From NCBI GenBank assembly GCA_027563935.2, contig CM050446.2, forward strand, positions 110,402,499 to 110,466,498: a stretch of DNA of 64,000 bases, read 5' to 3'. Each line of letters starts with the position of its first letter. Within the stretch, counting starts at the first letter, position 1. This DNA is from Costus lasius. Its lineage: Eukaryota > Streptophyta > Magnoliopsida > Zingiberales > Costaceae. Made by a program: the position numbers and the translations under genes. Below are positions 45,901 through 55,480 of the stretch, piece after piece. The notes under the pieces are model-generated. The model worked only from the letters and a program-made list of their open reading frames with translations. It was not told the DNA's origin and ran no database searches.

Positions 45901-47934
45901 ATGCAAAATAAAATACTTTTTTGGGCAAGGAAGAGATGACAAGCCATTTCTGTATTGATCATGATGTATGCAATAACTCGGGGATCTAAAGAAGTCTTAC
46001 CTGGTGGAAAGGTGGTCTCCTAACGGAGATGTGTGATTCCAAAACCTTGTACTTGCTAGCCTCTAGGTTACTGTGCTCTTATCATGCAAAACTGAACTGG
46101 GAAATAACTTGTTTCTACGTGACACCTCATTTTTACCCGTATATTTTGTGTCCGTATAAATTCAATTTGATTTGTAACTATATTGATCCAGTTCATATTT
46201 ACTGGCAGATAATGGAGAATGGGTGTGGCTATACCATAGAAGGAGATGTTTACTTTTCAATAGATAACTACCCAGATTATTGCCAATTATCTGGGCGAAA
46301 GCTTGATGATAACCGTGCTGGTGGAGGTGGACGAGTATCTGTTGATTTAAGGAAGAAAAATCCAGCTGATTTTGCATTGTGGAAGGCGAGATCATGCCTT
46401 TGAACTTCTATTTTTGCATGAATCTGGCTTTTGCTAGTTGTTGATTGTTGAACTAATTTTCAGGCTGCTAAACCTGGCGAGCCCAGCTGGGATAGTCCAT
46501 GGGGCCCTGGTAGACCCGGATGGCATATTGAATGCAGTGCCATGAGTGCACACTATTTAGGCGAAGTTTTTGATATTCATGGCGGAGGAAAGGATTTGAT
46601 CTTTCCTCATCATGAAAATGAGCTAGCACAGAGTCGAGCTGCATGCTCGAAGAGTAAAGTAAGCTATTGGATGCATAATGGTTTTGTGAACAAGGACAAT
46701 CAGAAAATGTCAAAGTCTGATGACAATTTCTTCACTATTCGAGATGTAAGGGTTCAATGATGTGTTAGCTTTTATTGCGTCTCTTTTCCTTTGATTCTGT
46801 TGCATTTTTTTCCTAAAGTTTCTAACGATATAAATTGTACTGTAGATAATTGCAAAATATCACCCGCTGGCTTTGAGATTTTTCTTGATGCGTACACACT
46901 ATCGTTCAGATGTCAATTACTCCGACAGGCAGCTTGAATCTGCGTCTGAACGTGTTTTCTATATCTATCAGGTGCTTGGTGATCAATATTATATACTTCA
47001 TAGTTTGTTCTTAGATAACATACTGTTCTATAGCTTCCAATTGTCACTTCAACTTATCAGAGCTTCACTTTTAAAATTTGTAGACGCTCTACGACTGCGA
47101 GCAGGGTCTTTCTCCATTTCGAGGAGAAAATCGCAAGGGCCAAATGCCTGCTGATGTTAAAGAATTAATTAATAAATTCCACTCAGACTTTTTAGCATCT
47201 ATGTCGGATGATCTCCACACTGTTGCTGTGTTGGATGATCTTATGGAGCCATTTAAGGCGATAAACAGCAACTTGAAGAAACTAAAGGTAATCCTGATTT
47301 ATTTTGGTGTCTGGTTGGAAAAGGTGATAGTATCTCTTTATTAACTTAACATAGTTTGCACTGAAATGGTAGGTGCCATCTGTATGGTGAATCCCTCCAT
47401 ATATGTTTAAGGTTTTTAAAGTTCTTCTGTATTAGTTAAATAATATGGAACCTCTTTCTCTTTATTTTGAATAGGGCAAAAAGCCACCAATGCCAGTCAT
47501 TCTCTCTCTTATTGCTTTAGAGAAGGAAGTCAAAAATGTTCTTGGCGTCATGGGCATGCTGGATAATTCGTGCGCCGAGGTAACCCAAAAGTTTGATCTA
47601 GTGTTCTAGATAAACAAGTCTGGATATCAAGGAACCTTTTTTGTTACGCTGATCTCGGAACAATACTTTTCCTATTTATTTTCTACAGGTTCTGCAGCAA
47701 TTGAAAGATAAAGCTCTAACTAGAGCAGGCCTAACGGAGGAACGAGTAACGCAACTGATTGAGGAGAGGAAATTAGCAAGGAAAAACAAGGAGTACGAGA
47801 AATCTGATGAGCTCAGAAAAGAGCTTTATGCCAAGGGTATTGCTTTAATGGATGAAGCCGAAGGAACCATATGGAGGCCATGCGAAACTCCTGATGAACA
47901 GCCAGAGGCTACCAATTCCAAAATAGAAAGCTGA
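30982..47934 (+). CDS. Cysteine--tRNA ligase (cysteinyl-tRNA synthetase), cytosolic type, nine exons
   Basis: Charges tRNA-Cys with cysteine using ATP. Exons: 30982-31148, 39156-39219, 42250-42411, 46209-46385, 46464-46745, 46846-46971, 47084-47287, 47475-47579, 47689-47934. Together they give 510 codons with no stop. All introns are GT-AG except intron 4 (GC-AG). Class I motifs are intact: HIGH at residues 41-44 and KMSKS at 271-275. Predicted zinc ligands Cys32, Cys214, His239 and Glu243 have the same spacing as in the bacterial enzyme. The tRNA-binding C-terminal part includes the [17 protein letters not shown] helix (here [20 protein letters not shown]). There is no transit peptide before the catalytic domain, so a cytosolic location is likely. 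The start is the first ATG after the GA leader and matches the usual short N-terminus. Introns 1-3 are 8.0, 3.0 and 3.8 kb, swollen by repeats. Confidence 0.95.
31149..32126 (+). other. Intron 1, 5' part
   Basis: Starts with the donor GT at 31149 after TACAG. Unique-looking, moderately AT-rich sequence with no gene. It ends at a poly-T run (about 32127-32135), the tail end of the antisense LINE. Confidence 0.6.
32472..35963 (-). pseudogene. LINE ORF2: endonuclease and reverse transcriptase
   Basis: Pieces on the minus strand, in order: AP-type endonuclease (35963-35298; VVGDFNMV and the [11 protein letters not shown] end), linker (35239-34598; KASGVDGFN), RT (34601-34212 with FRPISVCK and [15 protein letters not shown]; 34196-33684 with [13 protein letters not shown] and the catalytic FADD at about 33977-33966), then [21 protein letters not shown] (33647-33006). 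The C-terminal part (32876-32472) has [18 protein letters not shown], the reverse-transcriptase-associated zinc-binding region. Several stops and frameshifts break it, including one caused by the 59-bp duplication. Confidence 0.85.
35792..35909. repeat. Exact 59-bp tandem duplication in the LINE endonuclease
   Basis: 35792-35850 and 35851-35909 are identical in my reading (starting cacatgcgac, ending agggaagac). Since 59 is not a multiple of three, the duplication shifts the ORF2 frame. Confidence 0.9.
36064..36913 (-). pseudogene. LINE ORF1 remnant (DUF4283 / CCHC type)
   Basis: Minus strand. 36913-36499 begins inside the DUF4283 domain ([19 protein letters not shown]) and runs to [16 protein letters not shown] and a zinc-knuckle-like [15 protein letters not shown]. 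36480-36064 is the low-complexity C-terminal region, with repeated [12 protein letters not shown] phrases from a short direct repeat (about 36395-36450). ORF1 proteins of plant L1 elements bind RNA. N-terminus missing. Confidence 0.75.
36926..39155 (+). other. Intron 1, 3' part
   Basis: Non-coding. Holds the 147-bp tandem repeat (37813-38253) and, near 38850-38960, a repeat-like stretch with phrases such as ctagtaccagta and tgtaccgaactggtcc that recur around 41950-42010 and 43140-43200. Ends with the acceptor CAG before 39156. Confidence 0.55.
37813..38253. repeat. Three-copy tandem repeat, 147-bp period
   Basis: Copies begin with tttcatatg at 37813, 37960 and 38107, exactly 147 bp apart. 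Each runs through aaagaggatgggaagtgaa, ggtaccttttctttatatca and aaaatgcctagatct. They differ at a modest number of sites. 147 is a multiple of three, so an open frame passes through all copies on the minus strand; I regard that ORF as a by-product. Confidence 0.9.
39220..42249 (+). other. Intron 2
   Basis: Non-coding intron of the synthetase gene. 39960-40500 is extremely AT-rich with tata/atta low-complexity sequence. A compound (CT)n(AT)n microsatellite lies at about 41912-41943. A short stretch at 41945-42020 (gtactgacctgcacc, cataccggtcccacc) belongs to the dispersed repeat also seen near 43140. No gene recognised. Confidence 0.6.
42412..46208 (+). other. Intron 3
   Basis: Non-coding. 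43140-43560 is a repeat-like insertion with 'ttggtgcaggc.gtacc' phrases and two pyrimidine-rich tracts (about 43250-43300 and 43410-43450). ORFs in it look like low-complexity shadows. The remainder is AT-rich without recognisable genes. Confidence 0.6.
46386..46463 (+). other. GC-AG intron 4 of the synthetase gene (78 bp)
   Basis: Exon 4 ends TGGAAG and is followed by GCGAGATC, not GT. Exon 5 begins after TTTTCAG. Only this junction keeps the frame across the conserved [13 protein letters not shown] segment. The nearby GT at 46379-46380 would break the frame. Confidence 0.85.
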
Positions 47935-48178
47935 TGCCTAAACCCAGAGAGACAATTTTATGGGATTTTTGCTAAAAGCCCAACTGAGATTGTGAAATTA
48001 ATATTTATGTTTTCTACCTATCAAATCAACTGTTGTATTTACGTTTTCCATGATACTCTTCATTTACAAGATTAACCTTTTTTTTTTTATACAAGATTGA
48101 CCTAGTTGTTGTGCATGTGCATCAAGGGTACTAGTTAATATAACATTATTAGAAACAATAAATACTTGTGCTTTCTTT
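47935..48178 (+). other. 3' flank of the synthetase gene
   Basis: AT-rich 3' untranslated region and flank with a T-rich stretch (about 48078-48090) and an AATAAA at 48157-48162, 223 nt after the stop. Element D begins about 17-20 nt after that signal. Confidence 0.6.
48157..48162 (+). terminator. Candidate poly(A) signal
   Basis: Canonical AATAAA downstream of the synthetase stop codon. It is the nearest exact match that I see before element D. Confidence 0.45.
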
Positions 48179-49244
48179 TGTGTGAAGGAGGTATACCCTC
48201 GTCGTTTCGGCGCCTCTCAGTCCCTGTCCCGGTGGCTCGTTTCCGCCCCGGCAACATCAGTTTCTTTTTGGTTTTTCTACGCCGCATGCTTGAGATGGCC
48301 GTATTTACGAGCTCCCTCGGCGAGCCCCTCTCCTCTCCATCGAGAGCGCTGGATTGCTTGTGTGCGATAACTCCCGGGCTCGGTTCATCTGCATGTGAAC
48401 TTTCCTCGCTCGACGGCCGACCAAAGCCTTGCCACCTGCGTGCGGTTCTTCCCTTTCTCTCCTTCTTCGGTGGCTTGGCGGCATCCTAGTGCGGTACTTT
48501 CTTGGCTTGACATCCACGTTCGCATGAAATTTTGGGAGGTAGTGGACGCTCCCCGGTGGCCCCGTGCTCACCTCCGTTCGTCCGTGCGAGTGGAGTCCTC
48601 GCAACCCCATTTTTTGGAGCCTCGTCGCTCGCCGTCCGGTCGTCGACTTCGTCCCCGACCGGCTGCTGGTCTCTGCCGTCTGGCCACTTTTGTGTACTCC
48701 GGTTTGCAGCCGGGTTTGACATTCGTGGGTGGTTGATGAACGGGCCACCTTGCTCGTTCTTCTCCTTCCCGTGCTCCATAGGTTCCCATTGGGTGCGGTT
48801 GTTCTATCCGCCCTATTCCGACATGCGACGCCGATGAGTGGGGTGGCAGACAACGGTGCTCCGGGGCCCCCTTTAGAAAAGGGGCGCGCTGGACCCCCAT
48901 TCGAGTTCCCTCCCGACGTGTGGGAGCCTCAGCCGTAACGCGTGTGGCGGTGGGGCATCTCCGACGTCGAGGACGTTGGCGTTTCGAGTGTTGCATTGGC
49001 ATTCGCCATTGACCTGATCCGGCGTGGCCGAATTCGATTGGGTTCGCTTTGGGTTGGGATGTCAGAGATCCACATTGAGTCTCTGGCTCGGCTGGGAGAT
49101 GGTCCGAGGGATCGTCTTCGCCGATCACGCCCAACCTTGCGGTTTCGACTGTAGTGCCTCTGCGCGGGCGTGTATGGACTCGAGTCAAACTTTGACTCAC
49201 GTGTATTTCGTTAAAAATGTGTTACAGTAAACATGGGCGTGACA
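48179..49244 (+). repeat. Element D LTR
   Basis: GC-rich LTR ending ...GGGCGTGACA. The last 165 bp match the reverse complement of the element C LTR start (21608-21780). The expected start TGTCAC is not seen, so the LTR may be truncated at its left edge. The long minus-strand ORFs here (for example 49200-48568) have no recognised similarity. Confidence 0.65.
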
Positions 49245-49246
49245 GC

Positions 49247-49258
49247 TGGTATCAGAGC
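49247..49258 (+). other. Element D primer-binding site (initiator tRNA-Met type)
   Basis: TGGTATCAGAGC, two bases after the LTR end, the standard initiator tRNA-Met primer site. Confidence 0.88.
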
Positions 49259-49332
49259 GCAGGTTTCTGTACATCCCAACGTGTATAAGAGTTGTACAAC
49301 TGTCTTTGACTTATCCTGTTGCTTGTTTGCAG

Positions 49333-50445
49333 ATGACGCTAATGACTGACAGCAGGATCTCCTCCTTAGAGGACATTGTTGGGGATGACTCTCTAGCCCC
49401 CAAGACACTGGTGGATTTGGTTTCCACCTTGCTCGCCTCACACGAGAGTCTCACAGCTCAGGTGACTCGACTCACCGGGGAGCTGGAGACGGCTCAGGTG
49501 GAGATCACGCTTCTTAAGCGCGTTACAGCGGCTGTACTGATGCAGATTGCGGCTGATTCCGGCCAGGGGGCCGTCGTGCGATGACGTGTCCCGGAGCCTA
49601 GCCCCTTCAAAGGGGTGCGCTGCTCCAAGAAAGTTGAGAACTTCCTATGGGATATGGAGATGTTCTTCCAGAACGCCCAGATCCCCGAGGGAGAGCAGGC
49701 CCAGACCGGTATCGCCTATCTCTCCGGAGATGCGAAATTGTGGTGGCGGACTCAGGCCGCACTGAATCTGCTCAGATCAGATCCCACCTATAAGCTCACC
49801 TAGGAGGAGCTTAAAGCTGAAATCAGGGAGCAATTCCTTCCGGGGAAATCGACTTGGGTGGCAAGGGACGCACTGAAGAAGGTTCGGCACACCGGGAGTA
49901 TTCGAGATTATGTACAACAGTTCTCCCAGCTTATGCTAGAGATTAACGACATGTCAGAGGAGGGTCGGCTCTATACGTTTATGGACCACCTCCAGAGCTG
50001 GGCTTGTGATGAGCTATGCCGCCAGGAGGTGAGGACCCTGAAGGCCGCCATGCATGCTGCTAATGCTCTGGCAGACCGTAGGGACCCGAGGGGACAGGCC
50101 ACTCCTACTGCTGTTGAGACTGTTGGGGCTTCGACCTCGTGGACAAGAGCTCCATTCACCACGAGGGGTAGGAAGCCATTTTCGAGGAAGAACCGACTCG
50201 CTGTGACGAAATCATTGAGGTATGTTAGGGACCGCTCACCCACTCTAGCACCGAAGAAGATATCTGCTCCTATAGAGTGCTATATCTACAGGGGCCCTCA
50301 TATGATGAGGAATTGCCCCAAGAGAGAGAGGATTGCTGCCCTAGTAGCAGCGGAGCAGAGCGCAGGAAAAGAGGAGGAGGCGATCCTCAATCCTACTGGA
50401 CTTGGTGCTGCTTCTACTTCTGCTAACAGGTCTACCTTGTTCTAG
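49333..50445 (+). pseudogene. Element D gag
   Basis: One reading frame from ATG 49333 to TAG 50445 with two internal stops: TGA at 49582-49584 (element C has CGA at this point) and TAG at 49801-49803 (element C has TGG). Domains in order: N-terminal coiled-coil-like segment (LVSTLLASHESLTAQVTRL), gag domain (AKLWWRTQAALNL, IREQFLPGKS, GSIRDYVQQFSQLMLEI, HLQSWACDEL), basic region and a zinc-knuckle-like CYIYRGPHMMRNC, with Tyr in place of the second Cys. Both stops are transitions at CG or TGG contexts, as expected from decay of methylated DNA. Confidence 0.8.
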
Positions 50446-50833
50446 GAGGCGCTCTTTTCATCTTTTGTATTTGGTACGGTTGTCAGGGGTTACTGACAGA
50501 CTTATTTTGGACATGACTGTTGATGGACCTGTTTTGGACCTGACTACTGACCGACATGTTTTGGATGTGTATATTTATATATGTTGCATATCTTTTAGAC
50601 TCTGCGCATGTCAATGATGTGATTGGTATGGGTACATTGTACCCCTTTCTTTTGTGGGGGCAGGCCATTGCCAGATGTTGGTTCTAGGACTTCCAAGCAC
50701 GAGACCGAGTGCAATCAGTGCAGTGAATCCCTGAGCTCGTAGTGCCGGCCTATGACGTGCATGTTGGGATTGTTTACTGGCATGGTTGTCGCCTTGCAAA
50801 GATCCGCAACCTCGTGGACTACGAGGTTAGTGT
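50446..50833 (+). other. Element D sequence between gag stop and Athila-B
   Basis: Non-coding remnant after gag. Contains repeated phrases ttttggacatgact / ttttggacctgact / ttttggatgtgt (about 50500-50570), a small degenerate direct repeat. No protease or RT similarity is seen. Confidence 0.4.
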
Positions 50834-52828
50834 TGACACAGATTTATATAGAGTTTTATATACCAATTTACTTATGAAACATGCCTATTTCACGACTTTA
50901 AGTCTTACAGTTGCCTATATTTGGATACATTTATGGAATCTACACTTTTTTCGGTATTTTCACATTTTCAGGTCAAATTGACCACATAAAGGGTAGATTC
51001 TGACACTTTGGTAGCAGAGGAGCTCATCCTAACTCAAGATGATCCTAACTAGGAGTTTTCGGATTCATTGAAGCCTTTGTTGGAAATCACGACCGGGTCC
51101 CGATCAGAATCATGCCCATGATCGTCGCTATGTCTGAAGCTGAAATCGACAAATCACGACCGGGTCACGACCAAATTCTCGCCCGAGATCGCGAACCCGC
51201 CTGTTACGAAATCACCGTTTTCTCCCACATTTCTTTGATCTGACCTAAGGGGAAGCTGAAGGGCACCTAGGACCTTTCTCCCCCGTTGACGAAGGAGGCG
51301 TGGAGCAGCTTTTAGGGGAGGTTTTGCTCACGAAATCATCATTTCGTGAGGTATGGGCGGCTGAAGCATTGCAGGCTGGCAGAAATCTCTTTCGGTTGAA
51401 GCTTTTCAGCAAGCTCTTTTTGCAGGGCATGGGGAAGAGAAGAAGGTTCAGAAGAGAAGAGGATAAAAGGGCTTTCTTTGTTCCAAAGGAAGGGGGGGGG
51501 GGGGGTTCGATCCATCAGGGGATTCGCACGGGCAAGGAAACGAGAGGAGGTGAAAGGCGAGAGGAGAAGGAAGCTGAGCAACTTGCATCTCTTGGCAAAA
51601 ACCATCTGTTGCATAAGCTTCTTAAACGCATACCTGTAATACCTAGCATTTATCTTTGAGTTGCTGTATCTATTGTAAGATCTTAAGAGAATATTGCATG
51701 ATCCATCTTCCCTTAGCAACTCTTGCGCAAGAATTGTTACCACTTGTAATGTGCATGGCTAAATACATTACTTACATTGTTACCATAAGAATGCTTGGCT
51801 AAACACTAAATCAGGATGTGTGGGTAGCCCTTGACAATTTATTAGTTGTGATAGTTAGATTTACTTGCTAAAATCCTTGCTTGACCTAGTGTGCGTGCTT
51901 TGCCTGTGTACCCGGAGGAATATGTTTGACTTTTAATCCCTCGTGTGAGCTTTTCTAGGAGTTTACTCGCTTGCATAGCTGTACTTACTCGTAGGATTAA
52001 AGGGGAGCATTATTCCGAAAGGTATGCTTGAGCTTTGAGTCGCAAAGGTGAGGTTTGTTAATCAGATCTAGAGGAGAAAACTTGCCTGCGGATCTGTACT
52101 CACTTAGGAACAAACACCAAGGTGAGGTTTGTAAATTAGATCTTAGGAAGAAAAACTCGCTCGCGGATCTGTACTCGCCCGCGTGACTGTAGGAGTTTAG
52201 ACACGTCGGAGAGACCCCAGTCCGACCATGCGTCCGACCCACTTGGTTGAGAGTTTATCCATTCCGTTTGTACGTTATCCCTACGCTACCCGAGAGGGGG
52301 CGTTTGAGTCTTTAATCACCTCAAGTATGGTTCATCATCTCTAGGAGGGTAAAACCTCGCTTGCGGGTTTGTACGTATTTGCAGGGATTATAAGAATCTT
52401 GGACGTTGTGGAAAGACACTCGTCTGACCGCACGTTAAAACCCTACGGATTGGACCGGTAATTTAGTTCGTGGAAGCGGACGAGATTATCGGAGGGGAGC
52501 TACCTACGTGACAAGGAAGCTGACCCCCTTGAACTTGATAGGGCATTGGTAATAAACTTTGGCTATTCAACTGTAAGGAGTCAATGTGGTGAACCCATAT
52601 CCTGATACACCTCTTCATTATAATTCTCTCGTGTGATTTCCTTAGTTTACATTCCTGCACTTTTAATTATTTCGTTATCTTAAACTTCACCAATTTCGAC
52701 TTCGTCTAGCTAGTCATTTTGAGATCTATCAGTACTTGCCAGTTAGTCCCTGTGGGATCGATATTTTATTACTTCGATAGACCCGTGCACTTGAGGGTAA
52801 CGCCTACCTATACCGGTGGGTGCTATCA
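50834..52828 (+). repeat. Athila-B 5' LTR (1995 bp)
   Basis: Starts TGACACAGATTT and ends GGTGCTATCA, six bases before the primer site. Near the end it has the block 'cctgtgggatcgatattttattacttcgatagacccgtgcacttg', shared with the other Athila-type LTRs here. A run of G at 51488-51503 is longer than in the 3' LTR. Hairpin units at 51083-51203. Confidence 0.9.
51083..51203. repeat. Inverted-repeat units in the Athila-B 5' LTR
   Basis: Two units, starting AATCACGACCGGGTC at about 51084 and 51152. In the 3' LTR copy the first unit closes as AATCACG (62720-62726) with CGTGAT (62752-62757). In the 5' LTR the partner carries a G-to-A change (CATGAT). Array start is 250 nt from the LTR start. Confidence 0.7.
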
Positions 52829-52834
52829 AGTTTT

Positions 52835-52852
52835 TGGCGCCGTTGCCGGGGA
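52835..52852 (+). other. Athila-B primer-binding site (tRNA-Asp type)
   Basis: TGGCGCCGTTGCCGGGGA, complementary to the 3' end of tRNA-Asp, the primer typical of Athila and related elements. Confidence 0.9.
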
Positions 52853-52985
52853 CTAATTTTGGCAATATTGACTAGATTAAGGAGTTATTAGACTAGACAT
52901 TTTTAGCTATTTAATATGCTTTCTTTTATTTCATTTTACACCTTATTTGATTTAACGAAACATCTGCTTGTTAGAATTTTAGTTT

Positions 52986-54480
52986 ATGCATAGAACTCTG
53001 CGACCGGAACCTGCAATACCATTTGATTCAGAAATTGAAAGAACGTTCCAGCATCGTAGAAATATTCAGAAATATCAACCAAAGAAGAATTCACAAACAT
53101 CAAAAATGGACGGTAACAAATCACTTCGTGACTTCGCTGCACCAAATGTTCAAGGACTGCATTCTAGCATTGCCCGTCCGCCAATAGAGGCGAACAATTT
53201 TGAAATAAAACCGTCACTTTTATCGATGTTACAACAAAACCAATTCGGTGGATCACCGACTGAAGATCCAAACATGCACTTATCTGTTTTTCTTGAATAC
53301 TGTGACACTCTTAAAATGAATGGTGTAACCACTGACGCTCTGCGGCTACGACTTTTTCCTTTTTCACTTAGAGGCAGGACACGAGCTTGGTTACATTCAT
53401 TACCATCTAGATCCATTACCACATGGGAACAACTCTCACATGCTTTCCTTGCAAAATACTTTCCTTCGAGCAAAACCGCGCAATTAAGGAACCAGATTAC
53501 CAATTTCTCTCAAAGAGAAGGCGAATCATTGTATGAGGCGTGTGATCGCTTCAAGGAGTTGCAGCGAATGTGTCCTCACCACGGCCTCGAGAAATGGGTA
53601 TTGGTATATACATTTTATAACGGACTGCTTTATAATACTCGTCTTACCGTTGATGCAGCCGCTGGAGGAGCTTTGATGAACAAGGCAGTCGATGAAGCCT
53701 ACAATTTAATCGATGAAATGGTGCTCAACCACTATCAATGGTCGGGCGAAAGAGGTACTTCTTCTCGATAAGCCGGTAAATATGAACTTGACGCTCTTAA
53801 TTCTCTTGCTGCGAAAGTAGATTCATTATTTCATAAACTTGATTCCATGAACATGCGTCATAATACTGCTATGTGTGAAATTTGTGGAATAGAAGGTCAT
53901 CTGTCTGACACTTGTCAATTAGGAAATATGGTATTACAAGACACCCCACCTGCTTTGGTAAATGTTGTAGGGAACTTTAACCAAAGGGTCCAAAACAACC
54001 CTTTTTCTAACACCTACAACCCCGGGTGGAAAAGTCATCCCAATTTTTCCTATAGAAACAACAACGCAGCTCAACCATCAAACTTTAGGCAACCCCCTGG
54101 ATTTCATTCGTCAAACACCGAGTATCAGCCTAAACAATTTGACCAACCACCACAACCAAGCACCAACACAATACCACAGGAACAAACTTTCGAATCACGC
54201 TTTGACAGCTTCGTGTCAGTGCAAACAAAAGCAGTGGACTGTGTGTTAGAGGCAATTAAGAACTTAACCACAAACCAGAAGATAATGGAAAACCAAATTG
54301 CCCAACAGGCTAGTACATCTACTAGACCGCCGGGCAAATTACCTGGACAGCTTGAGACGAATCCCAAAGAACATTGCAATGCCATTACCACACGCAGTGA
54401 CAAGCAACTTGAAGAACCAGAAATGCCAAATTATAACCATTGTGAGAATGAGATCAGAACCCCTGAATCTAAAGAATCGA
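52986..54480 (+). pseudogene. Athila-B gag
   Basis: Starts MHRTLRPEPAIPFDSE. Contains SLRDFAAPNVQGLHSSIARP, NNFEIKPSLLSMLQQNQFGG, FPFSLRGRTRAWLHSLPS and FSQREGESLYEACDRFKEL. One in-frame TAA at 53769-53771 interrupts the frame. The zinc knuckle CEICGIEGHLSDTC follows at about 53875-53916, then NTYNPGWKSHPNFSYR and a proline/glutamine-rich region. The same frame runs on into protease. Capsid-type protein; nearly intact. Confidence 0.85.
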
Positions 54481-55480
54481 ATGAACCTGTTGAGAGTGAA
54501 CCACAAACAAAGGAAACAGAACCTGTTTATGTGCCTCCACCACCCTACAAACCGCCAATTCCATTTCCCCAAAGGTTGGCAAAAGCAAAACTCGACCATC
54601 AATTCGGTAAATTTTTAGAAATTTTGAAGAAACTGTATATTAACATACCATTTACCGATGCTTTATCACAAATGTCATCCTATGCTAAGTTTTTGAAGGA
54701 GATCCTATCCAATAAAAGAAAAATGGAAGAACACGGCATAGTGGCGTTAACTGAGGAATGCAGCGCAATCATCCAAAATAAGTTACCGCCAAAGTTGAAG
54801 GATCCAGGCAGCTTTACCATTCAATGCCTGATCGGAGACACACCTTTTGACCGCGCTTTATGCGATCTTGGCGCCAGTGTAAGTCTGATGCCACTCTCTC
54901 TATGCAAGAAACTGGACATCGGAGACTTGAAACCGACGAACATCTTGTTGCAATTGGCCGACAGTTCTGTACGATATCCGGTAGGAATTCTAGAGGACGT
55001 GCCAATAAAGGTCGATAAATTTTTTATTCCAGCTGATTTTGTCATACTTGAAATGGAAGAAGACTCCAAACTTCCTATTATATTGGGCAGACCATTTTTG
55101 GCCACTGCCGGTGCTATAATTGACGTTAAAAATGGAAAGTTGACACTGCGCGTAGGTGAAGACACAGTTGAATTTGATATTACCGAGAAATTAAAGAAAC
55201 CTCTTTTTGCAGATTCCTGCTATAGTATCGGAGTCATCGACGATGAATTTAACCCGTCTTACATCCCTCGGACAAACATCGACCCTCTCGAATTATGCCT
55301 ACTGGGCGACTATGACGAAGAGCAGGGAGAAGAAGTCCGTGTCTATGCTGATATTCTTGACTCGAGTACAACCATTGAACCAGAGGAAGAAAAGCTTGCG
55401 GAACCATCTGCGCCGACATCCGAGGTCTGTAAACAACTTAACTTAGGACTCAAATCCTTACCGAGCAACCTCAGGTATGA
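54481..55480 (+). pseudogene. Athila-B aspartic protease
   Basis: In frame with gag. Conserved PPPYKPPIPFPQR and FGKFLEILKKLYINIPFTDA, the active site DLGASVSLMP (Asp codon at about 54863) and ILGRPFLATAGAIID. An acidic, poorly conserved linker (about 55290-55420) leads to RT. This block is intact in itself but depends on reading through the gag stop. Confidence 0.85.

Larger units (their letters stand above)
48179..50833 (+). mobile_element. Element D: gag-only Ty3/gypsy element (left part)
   Basis: LTR up to 49244, primer site 49247-49258 and gag 49333-50445, interrupted at 50834 by Athila-B. Gag and LTR end resemble element C, so it is a chromovirus relative. No protease or RT follows gag before the interruption; anything further would lie beyond the window. 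The 5' boundary is uncertain (about 48179). Confidence 0.7.

Noticed and set aside
48568..49200. 210-codon minus-strand ORF
   Set aside because: Lies in the GC-rich LTR of element D, is antisense to the element, and has basic low-complexity composition without a domain.
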